Part shown: positions 17,227 through 25,261 of the stretch, in pieces | Position numbering within the stretch: the first letter of the stretch is position 1 | Layout: every line of letters begins with the position of its first letter | Origin: Actinomadura rayongensis | GTDB taxonomy: Bacteria > Actinomycetota > Actinomycetes > Streptosporangiales > Streptosporangiaceae | Assembly (NCBI RefSeq): GCF_009831215.1 | Contig: NZ_WUTW01000001.1 | Coordinates: 744,001 to 808,000 of the forward strand | Reading direction: 5' to 3' | DNA length: 64,000 nucleotides | Program-made: the position numbers and the translations under genes | The notes under the pieces: model-generated | What the model saw: only the letters and a program-made list of their open reading frames with translations | What the model was told of the DNA's origin: nothing | The model's database searches: none

Positions 17227-18354
17227 GTGAGCGCCGGGGTGCGCGGGCACGTCGCGTCCGGCTACGCGACGGTGCGGGACGCGTTCGCGGTCCTGGCCGA
17301 CGCGGACCCGACCTACTGCGCCCAGTTCACCGCCTACCGAAACAATGTTCCGGTTGTCGATCTGACGTGCGGGCCGTGGGCCGAGGACGCGCTGCTGCCC
17401 GTCTTCTCCTGCGGCAAGGGGGCCATCGGCGTCACGGTGGCTCACCTCGTCGAGCAGGGGAAACTCGATCTGGACGCGCGTGTCGCCGACTACTGGCCCG
17501 TCTTCGCCGCCGCGGGCAAGGAGGCCGTCACCGTCCGGCAACTGCTCTCGCACCAGGCCGGGCTGCCGACCGTGGACGGCGGGTACACCACGGCCGAACT
17601 GCTCGACCACGACGCGCTGGCGGAACGCCTCGCCGCGCAGCGGCCGTTCTGGCGGCCCGGCGCCGCGTTCGCCTACCACGGCGTGACGGTCGGGGTGCTC
17701 GCGGACGAGCTGGTCCGCCGCACGACGGGACGCACGCTCGCCGAGGTCTTCCGCGACGACATCGCCGCCCCGCGCGGCATCGACGTGCATCTCGGCGTCC
17801 CGGAGTCCCTCGACGCGCGCGTCGTGCCGGTCGACCTGCCCACCGACGCGGAGCTGACGGCGGGCCTGGCGTCCGTCCCGATGAGCGCGCCGGACTCGCT
17901 CGACGCCCTGGTCGCGCCGTCGGACGCCGGGCCGGTGTGGACGTGGGTCAACGGCGTCGCGGCACGTCGCGCGGGCCCGGCCGCGCTCGCCGGCCTCGCG
18001 ACGGCGCGCGGCCTCGCCCGGATGTACGCGGCGCTCGGTCACGCGCTGGACGGCCCGGCGCTCGCGTCGCCCGACGTCGTCGCGCAGGTGTCCCAGCTCC
18101 AGGTGGCGGGCGACGACCTTTTGTCCGGCCTGCCGTTCCGCTACGGGATCGTCTTCCAGCGCCCGGTGGAACCCCGGCTCGCCTACGGCAGCTTCCAGGC
18201 GTTCGGCCACGACGGTCTCGGCGGCTGCGTGGGCGTCCGCGACCCGTACTACGACCTGTCGTTCGGTTACACGGTGAAACGCATCGTGCTCCCGCCGCGC
18301 TGCGATGCCCGCGCGCTGCACCTCATGCGGGCCGTCCGGGCGGCGCTCGCCTAG
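17227..18354 (+). CDS. Serine hydrolase, beta-lactamase/esterase family
   Basis: About 375 residues from the GTG at 17227 (an ATG at 17161 is in frame but adds an unlikely Arg-rich tail). The catalytic SxxK motif is SCGK in PVFSCGKGAIG, followed by a Tyr motif in FAYHGVTVG and a C-terminal HDGLGG. This fits family VIII esterases and penicillin-binding-protein-like hydrolases (EstB type). No signal peptide is seen, so a cytoplasmic esterase is likely. It is divergent from the sugar transporter and shares its control region. A strong hairpin overlaps its stop codon. Confidence 0.85.
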   Translation: MSAGVRGHVASGYATVRDAFAVLADADPTYCAQFTAYRNNVPVVDLTCGPWAEDALLPVFSCGKGAIGVTVAHLVEQGKLDLDARVADYWPVFAAAGKEAVTVRQLLSHQAGLPTVDGGYTTAELLDHDALAERLAAQRPFWRPGAAFAYHGVTVGVLADELVRRTTGRTLAEVFRDDIAAPRGIDVHLGVPESLDARVVPVDLPTDAELTAGLASVPMSAPDSLDALVAPSDAGPVWTWVNGVAARRAGPAALAGLATARGLARMYAALGHALDGPALASPDVVAQVSQLQVAGDDLLSGLPFRYGIVFQRPVEPRLAYGSFQAFGHDGLGGCVGVRDPYYDLSFGYTVKRIVLPPRCDARALHLMRAVRAALA

Positions 18355-18377
18355 TACGCGAGGCGAGCGCCGCCCGG
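18336..18377. terminator. Bidirectional hairpin between serine hydrolase and beta-glucosidase
   Basis: Two perfect 17-base arms (18336-18352 and 18361-18377) with an 8-base loop. The left arm encodes the last residues of the serine hydrolase up to the first bases of its stop codon. It serves both converging genes. Confidence 0.8.
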
Positions 18378-18379
18378 CG

Positions 18380-19573
18380 TCAGCCGAGGGCTTCCTTCTT
18401 GAGGACGTGGGCGCTGGGGCGAATCACGCGGTCCCGGCCGATGATGCCGAAGGACACGTCGTAGCCGCGCAGCCATTCGTAGTTGTCGACGCCCGTCCAG
18501 TGGAAGAAGCCCCGGACGTCCACGCCGTTCACGATGGCCTCGTTGACGAGGGCGAGGCCGTCGCGGAGGTAGTGCGCGCGCAGATCGTCATCGTCGGTGC
18601 CGACGCCGTATTCGGCGACCAGCAGGGGAGTGCCGTTCAGCTCGGCGTGCAGTTTCTCCAGGACGAGACGGAGGCCGTCGGCGGAGACCGCGTAGCCCAT
18701 GTCCGACAGCGGCGCCTCGGGCGGGTACGGGACGGACTCTCCGTCGCGGATTCCCGTGATCCGGTAGTACGAGAAACCGATCAGGTCGAAGACGCCCGCC
18801 AGATGCGGCGCGTCGATCGGGGGACGGTCGCGGACGCGCAGGACGCCGTCCCGGACGAGCCCGATCCACGCGTCCCAGTGGTCGGCGAGATGGTTCTTCA
18901 CGCGCTCGGCCGTCTTCTGCGAATCGTCGAGCGCGACGGGGACGGAAAGGCCGTAGATCGAGGCCACGGGCTTTCCGGTGCCGCGCAGGATCCGGGCGGC
19001 CTCGGCGGTGGCGAGGTGGATTCCCTCGGACGCGCGTCCGAACAGTTCGGCGTCCGGACGGGCCGGAGGAAAGGGACCGCCGCCGTAGGTGATCCACGGG
19101 TAGTAGTTGGGCTCGTTGACGGGCTGCCATCCCGCGACGAGGTCGCCGAACGTTTCGGCGACGAATTCGACGTGCCGCGGCCAGTGCTCGCGCCAATGGT
19201 CGTCGCGGGTGAATCCGCCGGGCTCGGCGAACCATCGGGGGAGCGTGAAATGGTGCAGGCAGAGCCACGGGGTGAGGCCCGCGTCGGCGGCGGCGCCGAG
19301 GATGTCGCGGTAGCGCGCGACGGCGGAGCGGTCGTGCCGCCCCGGCTCGGGTTCGAGCCGCGCCCAGTCGACGGACATCCGGTGGTGGCGGAGTCCGAGC
19401 CCGGCATAGCGGGCGAAATCGTCGGCGTACGCGGTCGCGAAGCCGTTGCCGTCGCCGGAGCGGGGGGCGCGTCCCTGCCGCTCCCAGTCCCACCAGTCCG
19501 AGGCGGGCGCGGCGCCCTCCGCCTGGGTCGCCGAAGCCGCCGTTCCCCACATGAAGTTCTCAGGCCAACGCAT
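18380..19573 (-). CDS. Glycoside hydrolase family 1 beta-glucosidase
   Basis: 397 residues, near the short end for GH1. It begins MRWPENFMWGTAASATQAEG, the classic N-terminus. The acid/base Glu lies in QPVNEPN, and the nucleophile Glu in VAEYGVG, replacing the usual TENG. Later FHWTGVDNYEW matches the WSLxDNFEW region. No signal peptide, so it probably cleaves imported beta-glycosides in the cytosol, consistent with the nearby sugar transporter. The start is 24 bp from the shared operator. It converges on the serine hydrolase. Confidence 0.92.
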   Translation of the reverse strand: MRWPENFMWGTAASATQAEGAAPASDWWDWERQGRAPRSGDGNGFATAYADDFARYAGLGLRHHRMSVDWARLEPEPGRHDRSAVARYRDILGAAADAGLTPWLCLHHFTLPRWFAEPGGFTRDDHWREHWPRHVEFVAETFGDLVAGWQPVNEPNYYPWITYGGGPFPPARPDAELFGRASEGIHLATAEAARILRGTGKPVASIYGLSVPVALDDSQKTAERVKNHLADHWDAWIGLVRDGVLRVRDRPPIDAPHLAGVFDLIGFSYYRITGIRDGESVPYPPEAPLSDMGYAVSADGLRLVLEKLHAELNGTPLLVAEYGVGTDDDDLRAHYLRDGLALVNEAIVNGVDVRGFFHWTGVDNYEWLRGYDVSFGIIGRDRVIRPSAHVLKKEALG

Positions 19574-19596
19574 GCTGGCACCCTGGCACGCGCCCC

Positions 19597-19617
19597 AAAA
19601 ATTTTCAAGGCTGTCAA
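19597..19617 (-). promoter_or_regulatory. Shared operator-like element, copy 2
   Basis: Read on the minus strand it is TTGACAGCCTTGAAAA then a T-run, differing from copy 1 by one base plus one A in the run. It forms a partial dyad centred on GC (TTTT at one side, AAAA at the other) and contains TTGACA. It is 24 bp from the beta-glucosidase start and about 85 bp upstream of the TetR gene on the other strand. Confidence 0.6.
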
Positions 19618-19702
19618 AAACGGCCGCTGCCTGGCACGATGACTCCCGGGTCCCGACGGCCCTGTACGGTTCCGTCAAGAAATCGCGGCGAGAGGAGGAC
19701 CG

Positions 19703-20350
19703 GTGGCCGACGGTGCGACCGAGCGGACGGTTCCGGCCGCGCAGCGCAAGACCGCCCCGGCGGACGGCGCGAAACGCCAGCCGCGCGGCGAGGCCCGCCG
19801 GCAGGAGATCCTCGACGCCGCCATCGAGGCGCTCGCCCGCAAGGGCCAGCGCGGGCTGCGGCTCACCGAGCTGGCGGACGGCCTCGGCCTCAAGCACTCC
19901 AACCTGATCTACTACTTCGGCAGCAAGGACCGCCTGCTCGGCGAGGCGGTGGAGGAACGGGAAAGGCGCGAAAGCTGGTTCTACGAGGCGCACGCGATGG
20001 TCAGCCTCGCCGAACTCCCCGAAGCCGCCGAACTCATCATGCAGAACGCGCTGTTCACGCGGCTGTACGTCGTGCTCGCCGCCGAGAGCCTCGACCCGGA
20101 CGACAGCCTGCACAATTTCTTCGTGCGCCGGTACGAACGGGCGCGGCAGCGGATCGTGACGGCCGTCGAGACGGACAAGCAGGTGGGGAAGATCCGGGAC
20201 GACGTCGACGCCCGGCAGGTCGCCCACGAAGTGATCTCCATGATGATGGGCCTGGAGATCCAGTGGCTGATGGACCCGGAGAACGTCGACTACCTCGGCG
20301 TCATGCGCGCCTACACCGACGGCCTTTTCGAGCGCTTCGGCACGGCATAG
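19703..20350 (+). CDS. TetR/AcrR-family transcriptional regulator
   Basis: 215 residues. The TetR helix-turn-helix lies at about 30-75 (RRQEILDAAIEALARKGQRG, LTELADGLGLKHSNLIYYFGSK). The C-terminal ligand domain resembles TetR_C_6 types. The start is GTG with AGAGGAGG five bases upstream. It is divergent from the beta-glucosidase gene with the shared operator between them, so it is the best local candidate for the regulator of the sugar/glucosidase set. Ligand unknown. Confidence 0.88.
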   Translation: MADGATERTVPAAQRKTAPADGAKRQPRGEARRQEILDAAIEALARKGQRGLRLTELADGLGLKHSNLIYYFGSKDRLLGEAVEERERRESWFYEAHAMVSLAELPEAAELIMQNALFTRLYVVLAAESLDPDDSLHNFFVRRYERARQRIVTAVETDKQVGKIRDDVDARQVAHEVISMMMGLEIQWLMDPENVDYLGVMRAYTDGLFERFGTA

Positions 20351-20546
20351 GCGCTCTTGCCCGCGTTGCGCGGCGCGTTTTGTGGAACATTCTCGTCCGG
20401 CCAGCTCAGCGGCGGTGACCGGCCGTCCTTAATACCTGTCGTTACGGGTTTATTAATGCGTCCGGCGCTGATCTGGGCGGGCCGGTCATGTGATAGTTGG
20501 GCCGATCAATGGCTGTCCGCGCGTCCCCCCTTGCGGAGGTACAGAA

Positions 20547-21383
20547 ATGCGACGAGTCATCCGGGCCTTCGCCGTCCTCGCGGCCGGAGTCCTGGCGTCC
20601 GCCGGCCTCGCGGCCCCGGCGGTCGCGGCACCCGACTTCCAGGTCCCGTTCGCCTGCGGAACGGTCGTCACGGCGGCGACGTTCTCCGGCCACAACCCGC
20701 CCTATTCCGTCGACTTCCAGAAGGACGGCATCACGGGAATGCCGGTGCTGGCCTCGGCCGGCGGCACCGTGACCCGCGTCGCCGACGAGGGCTCTACCAG
20801 CTACGGCAAGTGGATCGAACTCGACCACGGCGGCGGCTACCGGACCCGGTACGCGCACCTGTCCGCGCAGCAGGTGTCGGTGGGGCAACAGGTGTCCCTC
20901 GGGCAGCAGATCGGCAAGGCGGGCGCGACCGGCAACGTGACCGGCCCGCACCTGCACTACGAGCAGCGGCTCAACGGGACGACGCAGAAGGCCGTCCTGG
21001 ACGGCGTGGCCGTCCCCTACTACGGCCACACCGACTTCACCAGCCACAACAAGTGCGGCGGCAACCCGTACACCGCCGCCGAAGTGTGCGGCTCCGGCTA
21101 CGCGGTCATCGACTCCTACGGCCTGACCGGCGGACGGGTCTACCTGCTGTACGCGTCGTCCACGGCACGGAACTGCGTGGTGACGCTCAAGTCGACCAAC
21201 GTCGGCACCCCGTCCGCGGTGTCGGCGCACCTCCAGGTGGAGGGCGGAACGACGGTCACCGATTCGGGCAACTTCGCCTACTACGCAGGCCCGGTGTCAC
21301 GTGCGGCCGGAGGCCTGTGCGTGAAGTGGGGCGGATCGGTCGGCTCGTCGTCGTACACCAGCCCGTTCGAGCACTGCGGCTGA
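20547..21383 (+). CDS. Secreted M23-family metallopeptidase
   Basis: 278 residues with a Sec signal peptide (RRVIRAFAVLAAGVLASAG, cut near AVAAP). The M23 (LytM) domain is short: a first His/Asp pair in GHNPPYSVDF, GGGYRTRYAHL, and the zinc HxH in GPHLHYEQ. The C-terminal 110 residues form an unrecognised beta-rich extension with paired Cys. It probably cuts peptide cross-links in cell walls. GGAGG at 20536-20540 supports the ATG at 20547. It is followed after 10 bp by another secreted wall enzyme, a likely operon. Confidence 0.9.
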   Translation: MRRVIRAFAVLAAGVLASAGLAAPAVAAPDFQVPFACGTVVTAATFSGHNPPYSVDFQKDGITGMPVLASAGGTVTRVADEGSTSYGKWIELDHGGGYRTRYAHLSAQQVSVGQQVSLGQQIGKAGATGNVTGPHLHYEQRLNGTTQKAVLDGVAVPYYGHTDFTSHNKCGGNPYTAAEVCGSGYAVIDSYGLTGGRVYLLYASSTARNCVVTLKSTNVGTPSAVSAHLQVEGGTTVTDSGNFAYYAGPVSRAAGGLCVKWGGSVGSSSYTSPFEHCG

Positions 21384-21393
21384 GAAGGACGCC

Positions 21394-22209
21394 ATGCTGA
21401 AACGTCTGGCAGGCGTCGTACTGACCATCTTCCTAGGGCTGGCCGCAGCGTCCCCCGCATCAGCGGCCCTGCCGTCGGTGGACATGGAGGCGGTCGTCAA
21501 AGCGGCCCAAATCGACCCCCGCCGCGCCGACAACACCCTGACACCCGGCGCGAAGGCCAGCGTGCTGCTGGTCGAACAGGCCCTGGACGCCCGGAACTTC
21601 CTGGACCCGGCCTACGTGGACGGCTACTTCGGCACGAAGACCATCGACGCCTACGCCGCCTACCAGCGCTCCCTCGGCTACACGGGCCTGGACGCGTCTG
21701 GCCTGCCGGGCCGCACATCGCTGCGGACGCTGGGCGAGGGCCGGTTCACGGTCGTCCGCGAACTGACCCCGGGCTCCAGGACCACGTACCGCGGAGCCAC
21801 AGTCAACACCCGCACGAAGTCGATGCTGGCCGAAGCCGAACGCCTCCTGAACCGCGAGTTCGTCATCACCCAGGGCTCCTACAACCCGGGCGGCGACCCG
21901 TCCTCGGCCGGCACGCACGACGGCGGCGGCGTCGTGGACCTCTCCGTCTCCGGCATGACCACGGCAACACGCACCACAGTGGTGCGGACGCTGCGCGAGG
22001 TCGGCTTCGCAGCCTGGCTCCGCACCCCGTCCCAGGGCGACTGGGGCTACCACATCCACGCGGTGGCGATCTCCGACACCGACCAGTCCCCCCAGGCCCA
22101 GCACCAGGCGGGCGACTACTACCTGGGCCTGAACGGCCTCGCCGACCGAGCCCCCGACGACGGCCCGTCCGTCCAAAAACTGACCTGGGAGGAATACCAG
22201 CGCTCCTGA
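21394..22209 (+). CDS. Secreted peptidoglycan-binding, M15-like peptidase
   Basis: 271 residues with a signal peptide ending near SPASAA. A peptidoglycan-binding-like domain (DGYFGTKTIDAYAAYQRSLG, about 75-105) is followed by a domain with SSAGTHDGGGVVDLSV and WGYHIHAV. His-x6-Asp plus a later HIH is the zinc pattern of M15 DD- or LD-carboxypeptidases, so this is probably a wall-trimming enzyme. It lies 10 bp after the M23 gene and a hairpin terminator follows. The catalytic assignment is inference from motifs. Confidence 0.75.
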   Translation: MLKRLAGVVLTIFLGLAAASPASAALPSVDMEAVVKAAQIDPRRADNTLTPGAKASVLLVEQALDARNFLDPAYVDGYFGTKTIDAYAAYQRSLGYTGLDASGLPGRTSLRTLGEGRFTVVRELTPGSRTTYRGATVNTRTKSMLAEAERLLNREFVITQGSYNPGGDPSSAGTHDGGGVVDLSVSGMTTATRTTVVRTLREVGFAAWLRTPSQGDWGYHIHAVAISDTDQSPQAQHQAGDYYLGLNGLADRAPDDGPSVQKLTWEEYQRS

Positions 22210-22213
22210 CAGC

Positions 22214-22246
22214 CGGACGGCCGGGCTCCAACAGCCTGGCCGTCCG
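22214..22246 (+). terminator. Hairpin after the secreted peptidase pair
   Basis: CGGACGGCC (22214-22222) pairs with GGCCGTCCG (22238-22246), five bases after the stop codon. No long T tail, as is common in actinomycetes. Confidence 0.65.
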
Positions 22247-22345
22247 CGCCCAGGGGGACGGAACCGGCCCGTCGGCAAGGGCGTCCGACTACCGAATCGC
22301 GGACCTCCACGGCGGTGGAGCCTTTCCTCCCGGCAGGGGAACACC

Positions 22346-22900
22346 ATGAGATTCCGGCTGTTCGGATCCCGCTCATCTCATAGCGACGCACGCCGCCTCC
22401 AGGCCTTTCTGGACGAGCGGATCGGCCACGTGCCCGATGACATGTTCGAGGCCTTCGAACGCCTCTACCAGTCGTGCAAACTCAGCGCGGACGAGCAACT
22501 GCGGTCGAGCAAACGCTGGCAGCGCATGTACTACTCACTAGGCGTCCCATCCGCGGTCCTGGCAGCAGCATCCGGCGTAACGGGACTGGCCTTGACAACG
22601 GGCCGAGTTCCCGCGGGATTCATCGCGCTCGTGGCCGCGGGCCTGACCGGCGCGGCCACCTCCCTGTCACCCGTCGACCGCCAGCAGAAGAGCGACATCC
22701 TCCACGCCTCCTGGGAACGCCTGGCCGGCCAGACGAGCACCCACCTCATCCACATGAAGGACCGAAGGCGCTGGGAGGAACCGGACGCCCCGGTCAGCGC
22801 CGAAGACCTGAACCGATACCTGCACCTGATCGACCTGCGCTCCCGCCTGCTCCGCGGCGACACCAGCGCGTTCCTCAACCAGGAGGGCCCACCGGCCTGA
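22346..22900 (+). CDS. Two-helix membrane protein, SLATT-like
   Basis: 184 residues. A soluble N-terminus of about 65 residues leads to two hydrophobic helices (about 68-88 and 91-108), then a helical C-terminus (SDILHASWERLAGQT, LNRYLHLIDLRSRLL). Length, spacing and the preceding KRWQRMYYSLG stretch resemble SLATT-family 2TM proteins, proposed pore-forming effectors linked to nucleotide signalling. No sensor or cyclase gene is adjacent, so a housekeeping role is equally possible. Family call is moderate. Confidence 0.55.
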   Translation: MRFRLFGSRSSHSDARRLQAFLDERIGHVPDDMFEAFERLYQSCKLSADEQLRSSKRWQRMYYSLGVPSAVLAAASGVTGLALTTGRVPAGFIALVAAGLTGAATSLSPVDRQQKSDILHASWERLAGQTSTHLIHMKDRRRWEEPDAPVSAEDLNRYLHLIDLRSRLLRGDTSAFLNQEGPPA

Positions 22901-22935
22901 CACCGCCGAACCGGTTTCGCTCGACGCGCCTGCGG

Positions 22936-22967
22936 GGCGGACGGCCGGTCGTTCGCGGCCGTCCGCC
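22936..22967. terminator. Bidirectional hairpin
   Basis: Perfect 11-base arms (22936-22946 and 22957-22967) with a 10-base loop, between the converging SLATT-like and fasciclin genes. Confidence 0.75.
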
Positions 22968-22975
22968 GAACCGGG

Positions 22976-23584
22976 CTACTTGGGCGGCATGAGGACGGAA
23001 TCGATGATGTAGACGGTGGCGTTGGCGGTCTGGACGTCGCCGCAGACCACGTTGGCGTCGCCGCCGACCTCGTACGAGCCGCCCGAGCCGCTGGTGGTGA
23101 GCGGCTTGCCCTGGAGCGTCGTGAAGTCCCCGGACGCCAGGCCGCCGGGGGCGATCCGCCGGCCGACGACGTGGTAGGTCAGGATGCTCGTGAGGGTCTT
23201 CTTGTCGGCCAGGACCTTGTCCAGCGTGGCCTTGGGGATCTTCCCGAAGGCGTCGTTGGTCGGCGCGAACACGGTGATGTTCTCGGCCGAGTTGAGGGTG
23301 TCCACCAGCCCGGCCTTCTTGACGGCCGCGACCAGCGTGGACAGCGCCGGGTTGTTGGACGCGGCGGTGGCGACCGGATCGGCCGACATCCCCGCGAAGC
23401 TCCCCTTCCCGGACGCCGGGACGGCCGAGCAGCCCGGCCCGAACGGCTTGCCGGACACCGGCGCCGCCGTGCTCGGCGCGGGCGTGCCGGAGGCGTCGTC
23501 CTTCTCGTCCCCGGAACAGGCGGCGGCCCCGAGGACCAGGGCCGAGAGGGCGAGGACGCCGGCGGTGACGCGGATGCGGTTCAT
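22976..23584 (-). CDS. Fasciclin-domain lipoprotein (MPT83/MPT70-like)
   Basis: 202 residues. A signal peptide with lipobox LGAAAC (Cys23) implies a lipoprotein. After a low-complexity linker, one fasciclin domain shows NPALSTLVAAVKKAGLVDTL, ITVFAPTNDAF, ILTYHVV and the terminal VYIIDSVLMPP. In Mycobacterium the homologues MPT70 and MPT83 belong to the SigK regulon, and here a SigK-like locus lies just upstream. The gene follows the molybdoenzyme gene after 47 bp and no separate promoter is visible, so it is probably co-transcribed. Confidence 0.92.
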   Translation of the reverse strand: MNRIRVTAGVLALSALVLGAAACSGDEKDDASGTPAPSTAAPVSGKPFGPGCSAVPASGKGSFAGMSADPVATAASNNPALSTLVAAVKKAGLVDTLNSAENITVFAPTNDAFGKIPKATLDKVLADKKTLTSILTYHVVGRRIAPGGLASGDFTTLQGKPLTTSGSGGSYEVGGDANVVCGDVQTANATVYIIDSVLMPPK

Positions 23585-23631
23585 GGAAGTTCTCCTTGGT
23601 CGAAGGGTGAGACGGGCGAGGAAGGGCGGGA

Positions 23632-25167
23632 TCAGACCACGGTGACCACCACCGAATGCCGGCCGGTGGCGCCGTCGGGGAACGGCGGCGCGCGGTGCGC
23701 GGGCTGCGTGCGCCCGGTGCCGTCGGCGGCCCGGACGCGCAGCGTGTGCGAGCCGGGCGCGGCGTCCCATTCGGCGGCCCACTGCCGCCAGGTGTCCGGA
23801 CCCGGGACCGGAGCGAGCTGGGCCGCGCGCCAGGGACCGTCGTCCACCTGCCACTCCACGGCGACGACGCCGCGATGCTGCGCCCACGCCGTCCCGGCGA
23901 CGACGACCCGGCCGGCGCGCACCCGGGCGAACGGCCGGGGGACGTCGATCCGGGAGAAGGTCTTGACGGGCGCCCGCTCGGCGTAGCCGCGCCGCGTCCA
24001 GTAGGCGCGGTCCGTCGCGAACCGGGTGACCTTGAGGTCGACCACCCACTTGGTCGCCGACACGTACCCGTACAGGCCCGGCACCACCAGCCGGGCGGGG
24101 AACCCGTGCGCGACGGGCAGCGGTTCGCCGTTCATCCCGACGGCCACCAGGGCGTCCCGGCCGTCCAGCACCGCCGCGAGCGGGGTGGACAGCGTCATGC
24201 CGTCGGCGCCGCGCGACAGGATCTGGTCGGCGCCGGCGCGCACGCCCGCGCGGCGCAGCAGCCCGGCCAGCGGGGCGCCGAGCCACCGGGCGTTCCCCGC
24301 CAGGTCGCCGCCGACCTGGTTGGACACGCACGCCAGCGTGATGTCGCGCTCGACCAGCGGGAGGCCGAGCAGGTCGGCGAAGGACAGTTCGACCGGGCGC
24401 GCGACCAGGCCGTGGATCCGCAGCGTCCAGTCGCGCGGGTCGACCTGCGGGAGGGTGAGCGCGGTGTCCACCCGGTAGAAGTCCGCGTTGGACGTGGTGA
24501 ACGACGGCATCCCGGGCGCTCGCACCTGCGCCCCGTCCGGGACCGGACGGGCGGAGCCGCGCGGCGGGGGCAGGCGGAGTCCCGCGCGGACGCCGGCCAC
24601 GTCGCCGCGGCGTGCCAGCAGCCGTCCCGCCGCGCCCGCGGCGACCGCCGCGACCGTGAGGCCCGCGCCGGTCAGCAGCACCCGACGGCGTGCGGCGGCG
24701 TCCGGACCGGTCGCCGGGTTCGCCGTCCGCGTCAGCAGGACCAGCGCGGCCATGCCGGCGGCGGTCCCGACGACGGACGGCAGCGCGTCCCAAGGTTCGG
24801 CGGTGGGACGGGTCAGCGCGGCGAGGACGCCGACCGCTCCGAGAACGGCGAGCCCGGCCAGTCCCCGGCGTGCGCGGAACCGGCTGAGCGATCCGATCGC
24901 CGCCGCGATGACCGCGATCCCCGCGGCGAGGCCGAGCAGCAGCACCGTCTTGTCGTCGCTGCCGAACCGGCGGATCGCGACGTCCTTGAGCCACACCGGA
25001 GTCAGGTCGACGAAGCCCGCGCCGACCGCGAGGACCGGCGCGGAGCCCGGACGTCCGAGCGCCCCGGCCGCGAGTTCGGCGGCGCCCATGCCGACTGCGG
25101 CGGCCGTCAGCCCCCGCGCCGCCGCGCCCGCCCACCCCGGGCGCCGGATCTTTCGGATGTCCTTCAC
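23632..25167 (-). CDS. Membrane sulfite-oxidase-like molybdopterin oxidoreductase
   Basis: 511 residues. The N-terminal 190 residues hold about five membrane helices. The rest is a sulfite-oxidase-type molybdopterin domain with the molybdenum ligand Cys in TLACVSNQVGGDL, then PARLVVPGLYGY and KWVVDL, and a C-terminal Ig-like dimerisation domain. Physiological substrate unknown. The GTG start at 25167 was chosen because it sits 8 bases from the -10 box of a SigK-like promoter, giving a nearly leaderless mRNA. The fasciclin gene follows. Confidence 0.88.
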   Translation of the reverse strand: MKDIRKIRRPGWAGAAARGLTAAAVGMGAAELAAGALGRPGSAPVLAVGAGFVDLTPVWLKDVAIRRFGSDDKTVLLLGLAAGIAVIAAAIGSLSRFRARRGLAGLAVLGAVGVLAALTRPTAEPWDALPSVVGTAAGMAALVLLTRTANPATGPDAAARRRVLLTGAGLTVAAVAAGAAGRLLARRGDVAGVRAGLRLPPPRGSARPVPDGAQVRAPGMPSFTTSNADFYRVDTALTLPQVDPRDWTLRIHGLVARPVELSFADLLGLPLVERDITLACVSNQVGGDLAGNARWLGAPLAGLLRRAGVRAGADQILSRGADGMTLSTPLAAVLDGRDALVAVGMNGEPLPVAHGFPARLVVPGLYGYVSATKWVVDLKVTRFATDRAYWTRRGYAERAPVKTFSRIDVPRPFARVRAGRVVVAGTAWAQHRGVVAVEWQVDDGPWRAAQLAPVPGPDTWRQWAAEWDAAPGSHTLRVRAADGTGRTQPAHRAPPFPDGATGRHSVVVTVV

Positions 25168-25174
25168 ACCCGGT

Positions 25175-25201
25175 GTTCGGGACCCGCCGCCGAGGGGATG
25201 G
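25175..25201 (-). promoter_or_regulatory. SigK-type ECF promoter of the molybdoenzyme gene
   Basis: On the minus strand CCATCC (25201-25196), 15 bases, CCGAAC (25180-25175). This closely matches the mycobacterial SigK consensus (CCATCC and CCGAAT). The GTG start is only 8 bases past the -10 box. Confidence 0.75.
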
Positions 25202-25227
25202 GCGCCGATTTCGCTCGGGGACGCGAC

Positions 25228-25254
25228 CCATCCGCGCGCCCCGTCGCATCGAAC
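25228..25254 (+). promoter_or_regulatory. SigK-type ECF promoter of the sigma gene (autoregulation)
   Basis: CCATCC (25228-25233), 15 bases, TCGAAC (25249-25254), with the GTG start of the sigma gene 8 bases further. Same spacing as the divergent promoter, so the two form a mirror pair. Confidence 0.75.
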
Positions 25255-25261
25255 CAGGGGC

